Source: Aminobacter anthyllidis
GTDB lineage: Bacteria; Pseudomonadota; Alphaproteobacteria; Rhizobiales; Rhizobiaceae
DNA: 64,000 nucleotides
Reading direction: 5' to 3'
Assembly (NCBI RefSeq): GCF_018555685.1
Contig: NZ_JAFLWW010000005.1
Location: 62,001-126,000, forward strand
Each line of letters begins with the position of its first letter. Position 1 is the first letter of the stretch. Shown piece after piece: positions 26,979 through 35,115 of the stretch. Below the pieces are notes generated by a model. The model ran no database searches, was not told where the DNA came from, and saw nothing but the letters and a program-made list of their open reading frames with translations. The position numbers were made by a program, and so were the translations under genes.

Positions 26979-27083
26979 CGCTGGAAGGTAGACGCGCCGA
27001 CGGTCGACTTCAACGACCCCGGCCCATTTGGCGTGACAGGTTTGCCGGCGCGCCCTATCGTTCTTGAGAAATGGAGTTTTGCG

Positions 27084-27851
27084 ATGGCCGTCGAGATCAA
27101 GCTTTTCATGTGCCGCACCGACAATTTCGGCGCGCTGCTGCACGACCGCGAAACTGGCGAGACAGCCATTGTCGACGCGCCGGAGGAGGCTCCAATCCTC
27201 TCGGCGATCGAACAGAGCGGCTGGACGCCGTCGACGATCCTGACGACGCACCACCATGCCGACCATGTCGAAGCCAATCTGGCGCTCAAGCAGCGTTTCA
27301 AGCTGCGCATCGTCGGCCCCGAGGCCGAACGCGACAAGATCCCCGGTATCGACGACACCGTCGAGCAAGGCTCGGTGATCCCGTTCGGCAGCGAGACCAT
27401 TGAGGTCATCGAGACGCCGGGCCACACCGCCGGCCATGTCTGCTATTACCTGCCGAAGTCGAAGGTGGCGTTCACCGCCGACACGCTGTTTGCGCTCGGC
27501 TGCGGCCGGCTGTTCGAGCGCCCGGCGCCCGTGATGTTCGAATCGCTGAACAAACTCGCCGCCTTGCCGCCTGAAACGGTGATCTATTGCGGCCACGAAT
27601 ACACACTCTCCAACGCGCGTTTTGCGCTCACCATCGACCCGGACAATGCGGCGCTGCGCGCCCGCAGCGAAAAGATCGAGGCCTTGCGCGCCGACGGCAA
27701 GCCGACGCTGCCGACCACCATCGGCGAGGAGCTCGCCACCAACCCGTTCCTGCGCTGGGCCGATCCGGCGATCCGCACACATCTCGGCATGGAGAAAGCG
27801 GCTGATGTCGACGTCTTTGCCGAAATCCGCAAACGCAAGGACAATTTCTGA
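27084..27851 (+). CDS. gloB: Hydroxyacylglutathione hydrolase (glyoxalase II)
   Basis: Hydrolyses S-lactoylglutathione to lactate and glutathione in methylglyoxal detoxification. The 255 residues contain the metallo-beta-lactamase metal motif TTHHHADH at 54-61, ETPGHTAGH near 112, and the YCGHEYT substrate motif near 170. ATG 27084 is preceded by TGGAG; an upstream in-frame start at 27033 lacks this. Its TGA stop is two bases before an ATG that used to begin the cupin gene: see the duplicated junction. The downstream gene order has been interrupted by an inserted gene. Confidence 0.95.
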   Translation: MAVEIKLFMCRTDNFGALLHDRETGETAIVDAPEEAPILSAIEQSGWTPSTILTTHHHADHVEANLALKQRFKLRIVGPEAERDKIPGIDDTVEQGSVIPFGSETIEVIETPGHTAGHVCYYLPKSKVAFTADTLFALGCGRLFERPAPVMFESLNKLAALPPETVIYCGHEYTLSNARFALTIDPDNAALRARSEKIEALRADGKPTLPTTIGEELATNPFLRWADPAIRTHLGMEKAADVDVFAEIRKRKDNF

Positions 27852-27894
27852 CCATGAGGGCTCAGGAGATCATCGCCACATTTAGCATGCAGCG
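27847..27894 (+). repeat. Direct repeat, upstream copy (duplicated gloB/cupin junction)
   Basis: Positions 27847-27894 match 28418-28465 at 44 of 48 positions by eye. Both copies contain a TGA stop, two bases, and an ATG followed by MRAQEIIAT. The upstream copy overlaps the gloB stop. Confidence 0.85.
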
Positions 27895-27904
27895 GGTGGG
27901 ATGA
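27854..27904 (+). pseudogene. Remnant 5' end of a cupin gene (16 codons)
   Basis: ATG 27854 opens a short frame, MRAQEIIATFSMQRVG, that repeats the first residues of the cupin gene at 28425 (MRAQEIIATLGMQRHPEGG) and then stops at TGA 27902-27904. That stop overlaps the next ATG as ATGA. It looks like the original start of the cupin gene, cut by an insertion, and it may still couple translation from gloB into the inserted gene. Confidence 0.7.
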
Positions 27905-28422
27905 TCAGTCACACGTCAGCCGCACGAAATGTTGCGGCCTTCCAGCATCGCTGCAATGATGGACAAATGGTAATAGCGACGCCCGATCCAGACTATGTGT
28001 ATCTGCTCACCGATGCAAAGGGCAAGAAACGCATCAGGGAAATCCTGACTGAGCGTGGTTTGACTTCATACATGAACGACACGAAGTGGCGGGAACTTTG
28101 TCGGGGTATGTATCAGCTGCCTTTTCCGCCCGCATACCAGGTCAAATACGTGCATCAGGCACCTGAGACACACGAGCTTGAGTACGCACCGGCATACTTC
28201 GGCGACTGGGCAAGAACCCACGAAGCGAGCCTTGGCCTGCACATCGAGTGGATAAGGATTGCACCCCGCTACACCGAGCACAGAGGCCTGTTGGTAAGCC
28301 CGGTGATACAGGATTGCTCAAGCGAACTGATCGCACTGCTCACACGGATCCACGTTCCATTTATCGAGCAGGATAGCTTCGTGGTGATCTATGGGCACGG
28401 CTCGGCTTCGACCCCGATCTGA
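27901..28422 (+). CDS. Inserted gene, DUF6678-like protein
   Basis: A 173-residue hydrophilic protein. Residues about 58-95 (MNDTKWRELC, LPFPPAYQVKYV) and the C-terminal LLTRIHVPFIEQDSFVVIYGH resemble DUF6678, a family of unknown function that I remember being found singly and scattered. The resemblance is from memory. The gene sits between 48-bp direct repeats that copy the gloB/cupin junction, and its base composition looks less G+C-rich than its neighbours. Start 27901 overlaps the remnant stop as ATGA; ATG 27967 is an alternative. I see no toxin partner nearby. Confidence 0.7.
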   Translation: MISHTSAARNVAAFQHRCNDGQMVIATPDPDYVYLLTDAKGKKRIREILTERGLTSYMNDTKWRELCRGMYQLPFPPAYQVKYVHQAPETHELEYAPAYFGDWARTHEASLGLHIEWIRIAPRYTEHRGLLVSPVIQDCSSELIALLTRIHVPFIEQDSFVVIYGHGSASTPI

Positions 28423-28465
28423 CCATGAGGGCTCAAGAGATCATCGCCACACTCGGCATGCAGCG
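28418..28465 (+). repeat. Direct repeat, downstream copy
   Basis: The partner of 27847-27894, with 4 mismatches in 48 bases. This copy spans the stop codon of the inserted gene and the true start of the cupin gene, so the inserted segment plus one repeat equals one 571-base unit. Confidence 0.85.
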
Positions 28466-28862
28466 CCACCCCGAAGGCGGCTGGTATGTCGAGACCTTTC
28501 GCGACAACCCGGCAAGCGGACCGCATGGTCCGCGCGGCAACCAGACGGCGATCTATTTCCTCCTGGAGCGCGGCGACGTCTCGCACTGGCACCGCGTCAG
28601 GGATGCCACTGAGATCTGGCACTTCCATGCCGGGGCGCCGATCGAGCTCAGGCTGTTCCAGCAAGGCGGCGACATCGTCGCCCACACGCTCGGCATCGAC
28701 ATCGCTGCCGGCCAGCGGCCGCAATGCGTGGTGCCATCAGGCTGGTGGCAGAGCGCACGCAGCCTGGGCGATTGGACACTGGTAGGCTGCACAGTTTCGC
28801 CCGGCTTCGAATTCGCACAATTCGAGCTGGCCAAGCCGGGCTGGGAGCCGAGTTTCGGCTAA
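28425..28862 (+). CDS. Cupin domain-containing protein (DUF985)
   Basis: A 145-residue DUF985 cupin. MQRHPEGGWYVETFR near residue 9, YFLLERGDVSHWHRV near 45-59 and EIWHFHAGAPIELRL near 64-78 are the cupin strands with candidate metal-ligand histidines; VPSGWWQSA near 104 is also conserved. The enzyme activity of this family is not known to me. It would originally have followed gloB directly (2 bases between stop and ATG) and now follows the inserted DUF6678-like gene with the same spacing. It is convergent with, and overlaps by 4 bases, the yddG-like gene. Confidence 0.85.
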   Translation: MRAQEIIATLGMQRHPEGGWYVETFRDNPASGPHGPRGNQTAIYFLLERGDVSHWHRVRDATEIWHFHAGAPIELRLFQQGGDIVAHTLGIDIAAGQRPQCVVPSGWWQSARSLGDWTLVGCTVSPGFEFAQFELAKPGWEPSFG

Positions 28863-29752
28863 GCCCCTGCTCCGTCCACTGCCGCCTTGCGCTCGCCGAA
28901 GATCAGCGACTTCGCCGCAAGCACGGCACCGCCGGTGATCAGCACGCAGGCCGCGAGGATGCGCAAGCTGGGCTCGGCGAAACCGGCTGCTATCAGCACC
29001 AGCGTCGACAGCAGTGGCGCGGCATAGCTCGCCGCCCCCAGCACCTGGATGTTGCCGCGCTTGACGCCGATGTCCCAGGCATAGAAGGCCGCACCCACCG
29101 GCATCAGGCCGAGGCCGAGCACGGCGAGCCACTGGCTGGTATTGGCCGGCAGCACGGTTTCCTCAAGCGCCAGGTGGCAGGCGAAGGACAGCACCGAGGT
29201 CGCCAAGCAGAACCAGGTGACGATTGTCGTCGGCACCGACGGAAACCGGCGCGACAACAGCGAATAGCCCGCCCACAGGAAGGCGCAGGCGAAGGCCATG
29301 GCGTAACCGAAGGCATAACGCGGCTCGAATGCCAGCCCGCCGCCCTTGGTAACGATCAGGAAGGTGCCGGCAAGGCCAAGCAAGGCGCCGGCGATATGGT
29401 TCCAGCGCAGCCGCTCGCCCGGCATCAGTGCCGAACCAAGGACGATGAACAGCGGCCAGAGATAGGCGATCAGGCTGGCTTCCACCGCAGGCGCGTTGCG
29501 CAACGCGGTGAAATAGAAGAAGTGGTAGCCGAACAGCCCGACGATGCCGATCACCCAGACCTGTGCCGGGATCTTCTCGGCCTTGTCGGGTTTCGGCATG
29601 AACAGCCGCGCAACGAGGCCGACACAGGTGCCGATGGCGAAGGTTATGGCCGACATCAGGAATGGCGGCACCGCACCCGACGCGTCGGTGAGCAGCGCCA
29701 GCAGCGCCCACATGGCGACCGCCGAAAACCCAATCAAAGTCGCGCGCCCCAC
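28859..29752 (-). CDS. EamA-family transporter, YddG-like
   Basis: A 297-residue DMT-superfamily protein with about ten hydrophobic helices in two EamA repeats. YHFFYFTALRNAPAVEASLI and LWPLFIVLGSALM (about residues 75-110) resemble the aromatic amino acid exporter group YddG; the substrate is only suggested by this likeness. It follows the DUF3108 gene by 14 bases on the same strand, so the two probably form an operon. Its stop overlaps the cupin gene end by 4 bases. Confidence 0.82.
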   Translation of the reverse strand: MGRATLIGFSAVAMWALLALLTDASGAVPPFLMSAITFAIGTCVGLVARLFMPKPDKAEKIPAQVWVIGIVGLFGYHFFYFTALRNAPAVEASLIAYLWPLFIVLGSALMPGERLRWNHIAGALLGLAGTFLIVTKGGGLAFEPRYAFGYAMAFACAFLWAGYSLLSRRFPSVPTTIVTWFCLATSVLSFACHLALEETVLPANTSQWLAVLGLGLMPVGAAFYAWDIGVKRGNIQVLGAASYAAPLLSTLVLIAAGFAEPSLRILAACVLITGGAVLAAKSLIFGERKAAVDGAGA

Positions 29753-29766
29753 ACACCCCTCCCGGC

Positions 29767-30549
29767 TTAGTCGATTGCCTCGAAACGCCGGGCCTTCACG
29801 GTGATCGTGCCGATCTGCGTGCTGACCGTGGCATAGATGGGCGCATATACGCCGGTTTTGCCGAGCGGCGCAAACGTCACCATGATGCGGCTGCGATCGC
29901 GCAGGAAGGTCAAAGCCTTCTTGTCGGTGCGGTAGCCAGAAACCGGCTTGAAGCCCATGCGGCAGGTGACCGTGTCGCCGGTGAAGCCTCCAACCGACAT
30001 CTTCTTGCGCGACACCTCGGTCAGCCTGAGGTCGGCGCGCAATTCACCGTCATAGATCCTGACCGTGCGGCCACAGACCTTGTCGAGGCCGGGGGCGCGG
30101 ATGACGGTTGCGGCGATCGGATCGGCAACGCCGCTGAGGTCGTTGGCGCCGAGAGGTATCCACGTCTTGCCGCGCTTCTTGGGCGGCGGCACGACCTGGG
30201 TGTTGGTGACGCGGTCGCCGGCGAAACGGATATCGACAAGCGAGCTGACCTTGCCCGAGACATAGTCGGCACGGAAGCTGCGCGGCTGGGTTCGGCCGTC
30301 GCCGAAACTGCCGCGCGACGAGATCGTGCCGCGCGTATCGTCGAAGAACGCCGCTAGGCCGGCGCTGGAGACCCTGCCGTTGACGACGTAGGAATCGCCA
30401 TCATAGCTGCTGTCGAAGGTTGCCTTGGCAACCGGAATGCCGAGGAACGAGAGCGAGTAGTCGCCGCTGAAGGATTTGCCGGCGGCCAGCAGCTGCGACG
30501 GCAACAGGACCAGGGAGAAAGCGAGCAGGAAAGGCGAAAGGCGGCGCAT
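29767..30549 (-). CDS. DUF3108 domain-containing secreted protein
   Basis: A 260-residue protein with a clear signal peptide (MRRLSPFLLAFSLVLLPSQLLAAG, cleavage after LLA-A). The mature part begins FSGDYSLSFLGIPVAKATF, the DUF3108 start, and continues with beta-strand-rich sequence. The ATG at 30549 has GAGGTG about ten bases upstream; a GTG at 30561 is also in frame. Function is unknown; the family is usually periplasmic. It lies upstream of the yddG-like gene in a likely two-gene operon. Confidence 0.8.
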   Translation of the reverse strand: MRRLSPFLLAFSLVLLPSQLLAAGKSFSGDYSLSFLGIPVAKATFDSSYDGDSYVVNGRVSSAGLAAFFDDTRGTISSRGSFGDGRTQPRSFRADYVSGKVSSLVDIRFAGDRVTNTQVVPPPKKRGKTWIPLGANDLSGVADPIAATVIRAPGLDKVCGRTVRIYDGELRADLRLTEVSRKKMSVGGFTGDTVTCRMGFKPVSGYRTDKKALTFLRDRSRIMVTFAPLGKTGVYAPIYATVSTQIGTITVKARRFEAID

Positions 30550-30675
30550 CGTCGGGAACACCTCATCGTCAGCGGAAGCTGACTTCGCGCTGTTCGTGTC
30601 CCTTGCGATCGGTTATAGAACCAATTCCGGCCATTCTGTGGAGTTGGGGACAACACCCGGAAACGACCACGACGC

Positions 30676-30704
30676 TTGACGCGTCAGCCAAATACAACTA
30701 TGGA
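30676..30704 (+). promoter_or_regulatory. Candidate rpmB promoter
   Basis: TTGACG (30676-30681), 17 bases, then TATGGA (30699-30704), which resembles rhizobial housekeeping promoters with a weak -10. It would give a leader of about 90 bases before rpmB. Confidence 0.45.
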
Positions 30705-30798
30705 ACGCCAACTTTTTCCATGAGGCCGCCTGACTGAGACCGCGCGCCATATCGGTGCGTTATCGTCGCTTGGTCCGCCAGAACTGAAGGTAAGTAAC

Positions 30799-31095
30799 AT
30801 GTCCCGCGCTTGCGAACTCACCGGCAAAGCCGTCATGACCGGCAACAATGTGAGCCACGCCAACAACAAGACCCGTCGTCGCTTCCTGCCGAACCTGGTC
30901 AACGTCACGCTCATCTCCGAGACGCTGAACCAGAACGTGCGCCTGCGCATTTCGGCCAACGCCCTGCGTACGGTCGAACATCGCGGTGGCCTCGACGCCT
31001 TCCTGGTCAAGGCTGACGCCGAAGAGCTGTCGCAGCGTGCGCGCCTGCTCAAGAAGCAGATCGCCAAGAAGACCGCCGAGCAGGCCGCAGCCTAA
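30799..31095 (+). CDS. rpmB: 50S ribosomal protein L28
   Basis: A 98-residue basic protein. [29 protein letters not shown] is the classic L28 start (the CELTGK and SHANNKTRR motifs), followed by the NLVNVTL and [10 protein letters not shown] segments. Alphaproteobacterial L28 is longer than the 78-residue E. coli protein, as here. AAGG lies upstream of the ATG. It is a single gene with its own promoter; the next gene is a queuosine-precursor transporter 121 bases downstream. Confidence 0.97.
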   Translation: MSRACELTGKAVMTGNNVSHANNKTRRRFLPNLVNVTLISETLNQNVRLRISANALRTVEHRGGLDAFLVKADAEELSQRARLLKKQIAKKTAEQAAA

Positions 31096-31189
31096 TCGAC
31101 GAATCAGGGCGGGGGACGACCGCCTGGAGCCTCTGACGGCCGCAAGGACGATGGAGGCTCCGCCCAAATGCCCGGGCATGGCCCGTACA

Positions 31190-31219
31190 GCTGGTTCCAT
31201 TACCCAGGATAAAAAAATG
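31190..31219 (+). ncRNA. Probable preQ1-I riboswitch
   Basis: CTGG (31191-31194) pairs with CCAG (31204-31207) around the loop TTCCATTAC, followed by GGATAAAAAAATGA. The order GGTTC-N-A...ACCC and an A-rich tail of the ATAAAAAA type is the preQ1-I aptamer layout, in which the tail folds back onto the stem. It lies directly before a queuosine-precursor transporter, a known target class. Unusually, the A-rich tail runs into the start codon ATG at 31217, so ligand binding could directly hide the start codon and the AGGA. Confidence 0.7.
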
Positions 31220-31894
31220 AACTCCGGTTCAAAATATCTGCCTTTCGTGGCAGCCATGGCGCTTGTCGTCGTCGCTTCCAACATTCTCGTCCAGTTCCCG
31301 ATGCAGGGACAGGTCGGATCTCTGGCGCTTGCCGATGTCCTGACCTGGGGCGCTTTCACCTATCCCTTCTCGTTCCTGGTCACCGACCTTGCCAACCGCC
31401 GCTACGGCCCGAGGCTGGCGCGGCGCATCGTCTTCGTCGGCTTCATGACCGCGGTGGTCTGCTCGATCGTCATCCCGCCGGTGCTGTTCCGCTATGGCCT
31501 GATCCCCTTCGACACGGCTGCCGACCGCTTGGCGCGCATTGCTGTCGCTTCCGGCGCCGCCTTCCTGACCGCACAGCTACTCGACATCACCGTGTTCAAC
31601 TGGCTGCGCCGGCAGAGCTGGTGGCGCGCGCCGATCTTCGGCACGCTTGTCGGCTCGGTTTTCGACACGGCGATCTTCTTCGGCATCGCCTTCGCCGCCG
31701 CCTTCGCCTTCCTCGGCCCCGAGGACGCCTTTGCGCTTGAAGCAGCACCCTTGTTCGGCGTGCTGTCGATGGAAGCGCCGCGCTGGGTCTCCTGGGCGCT
31801 GGGCGACCTGACGGTGAAGCTGCTGATCGCCCTGTTCGCGCTCATCCCCTACCGCCTGATCGCTGCGCGCTGGACGCAGCCGGCGCTGGCCTAG
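31217..31894 (+). CDS. yhhQ: Queuosine precursor transporter (YhhQ/VUT family)
   Basis: Imports preQ0/preQ1 for queuosine tRNA modification. The 225 residues form about six membrane helices. The segment ALADVLTWGAFTYPFSFLVTDLANRRYG (about residues 37-64) is typical of the COG1738 family, and a second conserved segment, FGTLVGSVFDTAIFF, is near 141-155. ATG 31217 has AGGA nine bases upstream. The probable preQ1-I riboswitch covers the start. The longer upstream frame overlapping rpmB is a shadow. Confidence 0.88.
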   Translation: MNSGSKYLPFVAAMALVVVASNILVQFPMQGQVGSLALADVLTWGAFTYPFSFLVTDLANRRYGPRLARRIVFVGFMTAVVCSIVIPPVLFRYGLIPFDTAADRLARIAVASGAAFLTAQLLDITVFNWLRRQSWWRAPIFGTLVGSVFDTAIFFGIAFAAAFAFLGPEDAFALEAAPLFGVLSMEAPRWVSWALGDLTVKLLIALFALIPYRLIAARWTQPALA

Positions 31895-31920
31895 CCACCA
31901 AGCACATACGACCACATTGC

Positions 31921-31953
31921 CAAGAGCAGCCGATGATCCATCGGCTGCTCTTG
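31921..31953. terminator. 15-bp perfect hairpin after yhhQ
   Basis: CAAGAGCAGCCGATG (31921-31935) is the exact reverse complement of CATCGGCTGCTCTTG (31939-31953) with an ATC loop. There is no T-run, so it may be a stabiliser or factor-assisted terminator between yhhQ and the LysR gene, or an operator-like site upstream of the LysR gene. Confidence 0.55.
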
Positions 31954-32010
31954 CATGTCGGACGCCGCCGAATAGGCTGCCGGCTCGCGCCACGGCATAG
32001 CAGGCAGATA

Positions 32011-32901
32011 ATGGCTCTCGATTCGGTTGATCTTTTCCTCGAGGTCGTTCGGACCGGAAGCTTCTCCGGCGCAGCGAGAGCCACCGGCATCCCCGTCTCC
32101 ACGGTAAGCCAGCGCATCGCCGCTCTCGAAGCGCGCCTCGGCAGCACCTTGCTCAAGCGCACGACGCGGCGCCTCGCATTGACCGAGGTCGGCACCAGCT
32201 ATCACGAGGTTGCGTCGCGGGCGCTCGCCGAACTGCGCGGCTACGAGGCCGAGCTGACGGATACGGCAGCAGGCCTGAGCGGCAAGCTCAGGGTGGCGAG
32301 CACGATCGCCATGGACGACGTGCTGGCACCGCTGCTGAGCAGCTATCTCGAGGCCCATCCCAACATGTCGCTGGAGCTTAATCTGAGCGGCCGCAACGCC
32401 GACCTGTTTGCCGACGGTATCGACGTCGCCATCCGTGTCGGGGCGCTGCGCGACGATTCGGGCCTTGTTGCCCGTTCGCTTGGCGCTGCCGCGCTGCAGC
32501 TTGTGGCCTCACCTGACTATCTCGCCGAACATCCGCCGATCGGCCATCCCGTCGACATCGATGCGCAAAAGCTGATGTCTTTTGCCGGATATGGCGCAGC
32601 CCAGCTCCGCCACGCCAATGGCGACACCTGCGAGGTCAACATCTCAGGCCGTTTCAGCGGCAACCAGCTGTCATCATTGCGGCACCAGACTGTCGCCGGC
32701 CGTGGCATAGCATTGGTGCCTGCCGCGTTCCTGGCGCGTGAGCTGGCGAGCGGCGAGCTTGTGACGGTGCTGCCCGAGTGGCGCGGCGAGGCCCAGCCGA
32801 TCCACATCGTCTATCTCAACCAGCGCATCGTCTCGAGGCGCCTGCGCTCCTTCATCGACCATGTCGTCGCGCATTTTCCGCGCCAGCTGTTCGCCGGCTG
32901 A
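32011..32901 (+). CDS. LysR-family transcriptional regulator
   Basis: A 296-residue regulator. The winged helix-turn-helix spans residues 4-60 (FSGAARATGIPVSTVSQRIAALE), followed by a substrate-binding domain with the DVAIRVGALRDDSGLVAR motif typical of the CrgA/PA-type LysR group. ATG 32011 fits the family N-terminus; the ORF opens earlier at 31933 within the hairpin region. It is followed by the monooxygenase-like and DsbA-like genes, which it may regulate, although they are on the same strand rather than divergent. Confidence 0.9.
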   Translation: MALDSVDLFLEVVRTGSFSGAARATGIPVSTVSQRIAALEARLGSTLLKRTTRRLALTEVGTSYHEVASRALAELRGYEAELTDTAAGLSGKLRVASTIAMDDVLAPLLSSYLEAHPNMSLELNLSGRNADLFADGIDVAIRVGALRDDSGLVARSLGAAALQLVASPDYLAEHPPIGHPVDIDAQKLMSFAGYGAAQLRHANGDTCEVNISGRFSGNQLSSLRHQTVAGRGIALVPAAFLARELASGELVTVLPEWRGEAQPIHIVYLNQRIVSRRLRSFIDHVVAHFPRQLFAG

Positions 32902-33001
32902 TCTTCCGTCGATCCGGAAGCTGCATCCTGAAATCCCCGGCTAATCCGGCCGGCCGCCTGTCCTTACCTTCGGCTCATCGAACCGGACAAAGGACAAGCA
33001 G

Positions 33002-33364
33002 ATGCAAGACACACAAGGTTTCTACTCGATCATCGACTACACCGTGGATGGCCCCGAGACGCAGCGCGAGCTGATAGACGGCTTCGCCGGCCTGCAGGAA
33101 AAATGGGTGCGGTTTTATCCCGGCTACAAGTCGGCGCATCTGTTTGCCAGCACCGACGGCACCCGCGTCTACAACATCATCCACTGGGAAAGCGAAGCCG
33201 CGCACCGCGAGTTCGAGCGCGTCTCCGACAATGCCGCGCGCATCGCGGCGATCCAGGGGGTGATCGACGGCCTCAAGGGCAAGGCCGAGCCCAAGATGAG
33301 CGGTCCGCCGCGATACAACCTCGTCCGCGAAGTGGCCCCCGGTCCGCGCCCAGTCGACGCCTGA
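33002..33364 (+). CDS. Antibiotic biosynthesis monooxygenase (ABM) domain protein
   Basis: A 120-residue small protein with the dimeric ferredoxin-like ABM fold: FYSIIDYTVDGPETQRELIDGFAGLQ, split over the first strand and helix (7-32), then YPGYKSAHLFASTDGTRVYNIIHWES (about 39-64). Members act as cofactor-free oxygenases or haem-degrading enzymes, but the specific reaction is unknown. It starts 100 bases after the LysR gene and ends 14 bases before the DsbA-like gene on the same strand, so the latter two are likely cotranscribed. Confidence 0.75.
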   Translation: MQDTQGFYSIIDYTVDGPETQRELIDGFAGLQEKWVRFYPGYKSAHLFASTDGTRVYNIIHWESEAAHREFERVSDNAARIAAIQGVIDGLKGKAEPKMSGPPRYNLVREVAPGPRPVDA

Positions 33365-33378
33365 GCCGGGAGGGCATC

Positions 33379-34008
33379 ATGCAAATCGAAATACATGCCG
33401 ATGTACTGTGCCCGTGGAGCTACATCGCCAAGCGCCGCCTCGAAGCGGCCTCGGCACTGGCCGGCACCCCTGTTACGACAGTGTGGCGCAGCTTCGAGCT
33501 TTCACCCGAAGGCGGCCCGATGCCGGGCGACAGTGCCGCCGACATGATCAGGCAGTGGCGCGGCGATGCGGCCGAGGCGCGGATCAACGAGATCATGTCG
33601 CTAGGGGCGGCCGAGGGGATCAGGCTCGACCTCGAGAATGCCCGTCCAGTCAACAGCTTCAACGCGCATCGCCTTGTTCATCTCGGTGCGGCTGTCGGCA
33701 AGGCCGATGCCGTGATGGAACGCCTGCTGCGCGCTTATCATAGCGAGGCACAAAACATCGCCAATCTCGGCGTGCTGGACCGGCTTGGCCGCGAGGCCGG
33801 ACTTGAGCCGAGTGCGGTGGCGGAACTGCTCGTCGGCAAGGACTTCGCCGATGCGGTGCGCGCCGACAGGCGGCTCGCCGTCGAACGGGGCATATCGGGC
33901 GTGCCGGTGATGGTCCTGGCCGGGGCCGCGCCGACTTCGGCGGTCAAGCAGGTGGAAGAGCTTGCCGGCCTGCTGCGACAGGCAGCCGGGAGCCAGCCGG
34001 GCGGGTGA
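33379..34008 (+). CDS. DsbA-family oxidoreductase, FrnE-like
   Basis: A 209-residue thioredoxin-fold protein. IHADVLCPWSYIAKRRLE begins the fold; the active site is CPWS, so only the first cysteine of the usual CxxC is present. The cis-proline loop SGVPVMVL is near 178-185. The FrnE group includes members with a single active-site cysteine and glutathione-S-transferase-kappa-like chemistry. ATG 33379 has GGGAGGG upstream; the longer upstream frame from 33103 overlaps the monooxygenase gene and is a shadow. No signal peptide is present, so it is cytosolic. Confidence 0.83.
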   Translation: MQIEIHADVLCPWSYIAKRRLEAASALAGTPVTTVWRSFELSPEGGPMPGDSAADMIRQWRGDAAEARINEIMSLGAAEGIRLDLENARPVNSFNAHRLVHLGAAVGKADAVMERLLRAYHSEAQNIANLGVLDRLGREAGLEPSAVAELLVGKDFADAVRADRRLAVERGISGVPVMVLAGAAPTSAVKQVEELAGLLRQAAGSQPGG

Positions 34009-34113
34009 TCACGTCAAGGCATCCAGCACTTGCGACGACGAGACGACCGGGGACATGCTTGCGTAATGCATCTCGTCAATTGTCGCCGGCATTACGTCAA
34101 ACACGGTGGATAC

Positions 34114-34563
34114 ATGACTACTACACTACGCCCGCTCGACGATACCGAGCGGGCAAGAATGCTTGAACTGCAGGTCGCTCCCGCACAGCAGGAGTTCGTC
34201 GCGAGCAATGAAGAATCGATCGAGGAGGCTGATGATGGCGACCATTGCGTGCCGTTCGCCATCTATGCCGATGACCGGCCGGTCGGTTTCGCCATGTATG
34301 CGCTCGATCCCGACGACGGTAACTACTGGATCTATAGGCTGATGATCGACCAGCGCTACCAGCGGCGCGGCTATGGCCGCAAGGCGCTGCTGGAAATGCT
34401 GACGCTGATGTCGAAGCTGCCCGGCTGCAGCCATGTCACCCTCGGCGTCGTGCCTGAAAACGAAACGGCGATGGCGCTGTATCGGGCGACAGGCTTCCGC
34501 GCCACGGGCGAGATCATCGGCGGCGAGGTCGTCTTCCGTCACGACCTGTCGGCGATCGGCTGA
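34114..34563 (+). CDS. GNAT family N-acetyltransferase
   Basis: A 149-residue acetyltransferase. The acetyl-CoA motif A is YRLMIDQRYQRRGYGRKAL, with the pyrophosphate loop QRRGYGRKA near residues 84-92, and the motif B region is LGVVPENETAMALYRATGF near 110-128. ATG 34114 has GGTGGA upstream. The likeness to spermidine/spermine-type acetyltransferases (PaiA/BltD-like, starting LRPLDDTER) is only suggestive. It is convergent with the Lrp gene. Confidence 0.82.
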   Translation: MTTTLRPLDDTERARMLELQVAPAQQEFVASNEESIEEADDGDHCVPFAIYADDRPVGFAMYALDPDDGNYWIYRLMIDQRYQRRGYGRKALLEMLTLMSKLPGCSHVTLGVVPENETAMALYRATGFRATGEIIGGEVVFRHDLSAIG

Positions 34564-34569
34564 AACGGC

Positions 34570-34998
34570 TCAGCGGTCTATCCGCGTCGACAGGATGATC
34601 GACGACAAGGTGCGCTCGACGCCTTCGAGCGCACCGATGCGGTCGATCAGCGCGTCGAGGTCGCGCACCGAAGGAGCCTCGACGACGACGATCATGTCGA
34701 AGTTGCCGCTGACCGAATGCAGCGTGCGGACCTCGGGAATGCGTTTCAGCACCGCCTCGACCGCAGCCGAGACCTTGGGCAAGGCGGTGACGAGGATGTG
34801 GGCGCGGACGAGGTTCTTCTCGTAGTCCGGCGACAGCCTGACGCTGTAGCCTGCGATCACCCCACGCTGCTCCAGACGCTCGATGCGGCTTTGCACTGTC
34901 GTCCGGGACACGCCGAGCTTGCGCGCCAGTTCAGCGGTCGAGGCACGCGCGTTGTCGCGCAGCAAGGCAAGCAGGGCACGGTCAGGGTCTGTCGTCAT
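34570..34998 (-). CDS. Lrp/AsnC-family transcriptional regulator
   Basis: A 142-residue feast/famine regulator. The N-terminal helix-turn-helix reads DRALLALLRDNARASTAELARKLGVSRTTVQSRIERLE (residues 4-41, shown as a region) and the C-terminal RAM ligand domain contains GVERTLSSIILST. It is divergent from a saccharopine-dehydrogenase-type gene with a 117-base gap, so it most likely controls that gene, probably in response to an amino acid such as lysine. Confidence 0.9.
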   Translation of the reverse strand: MTTDPDRALLALLRDNARASTAELARKLGVSRTTVQSRIERLEQRGVIAGYSVRLSPDYEKNLVRAHILVTALPKVSAAVEAVLKRIPEVRTLHSVSGNFDMIVVVEAPSVRDLDALIDRIGALEGVERTLSSIILSTRIDR

Positions 34999-35115
34999 TT
35001 CGTCAATACTCTACGTCGTTATGTCTAAAACATATCGGCTTTTCGGCAATATCGATACTGCCTTTCGACGAGGCGCGGACGTAGAATCCGCCACGAAATT
35101 CCAGTCGAAGGGGAC

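Noticed and set aside
27847-28465. Insertion sequence with target-site duplication
   Set aside because: The flanking repeats are about 48 bases and imperfect, and the single gene between them is not a transposase; no terminal inverted repeats were found.
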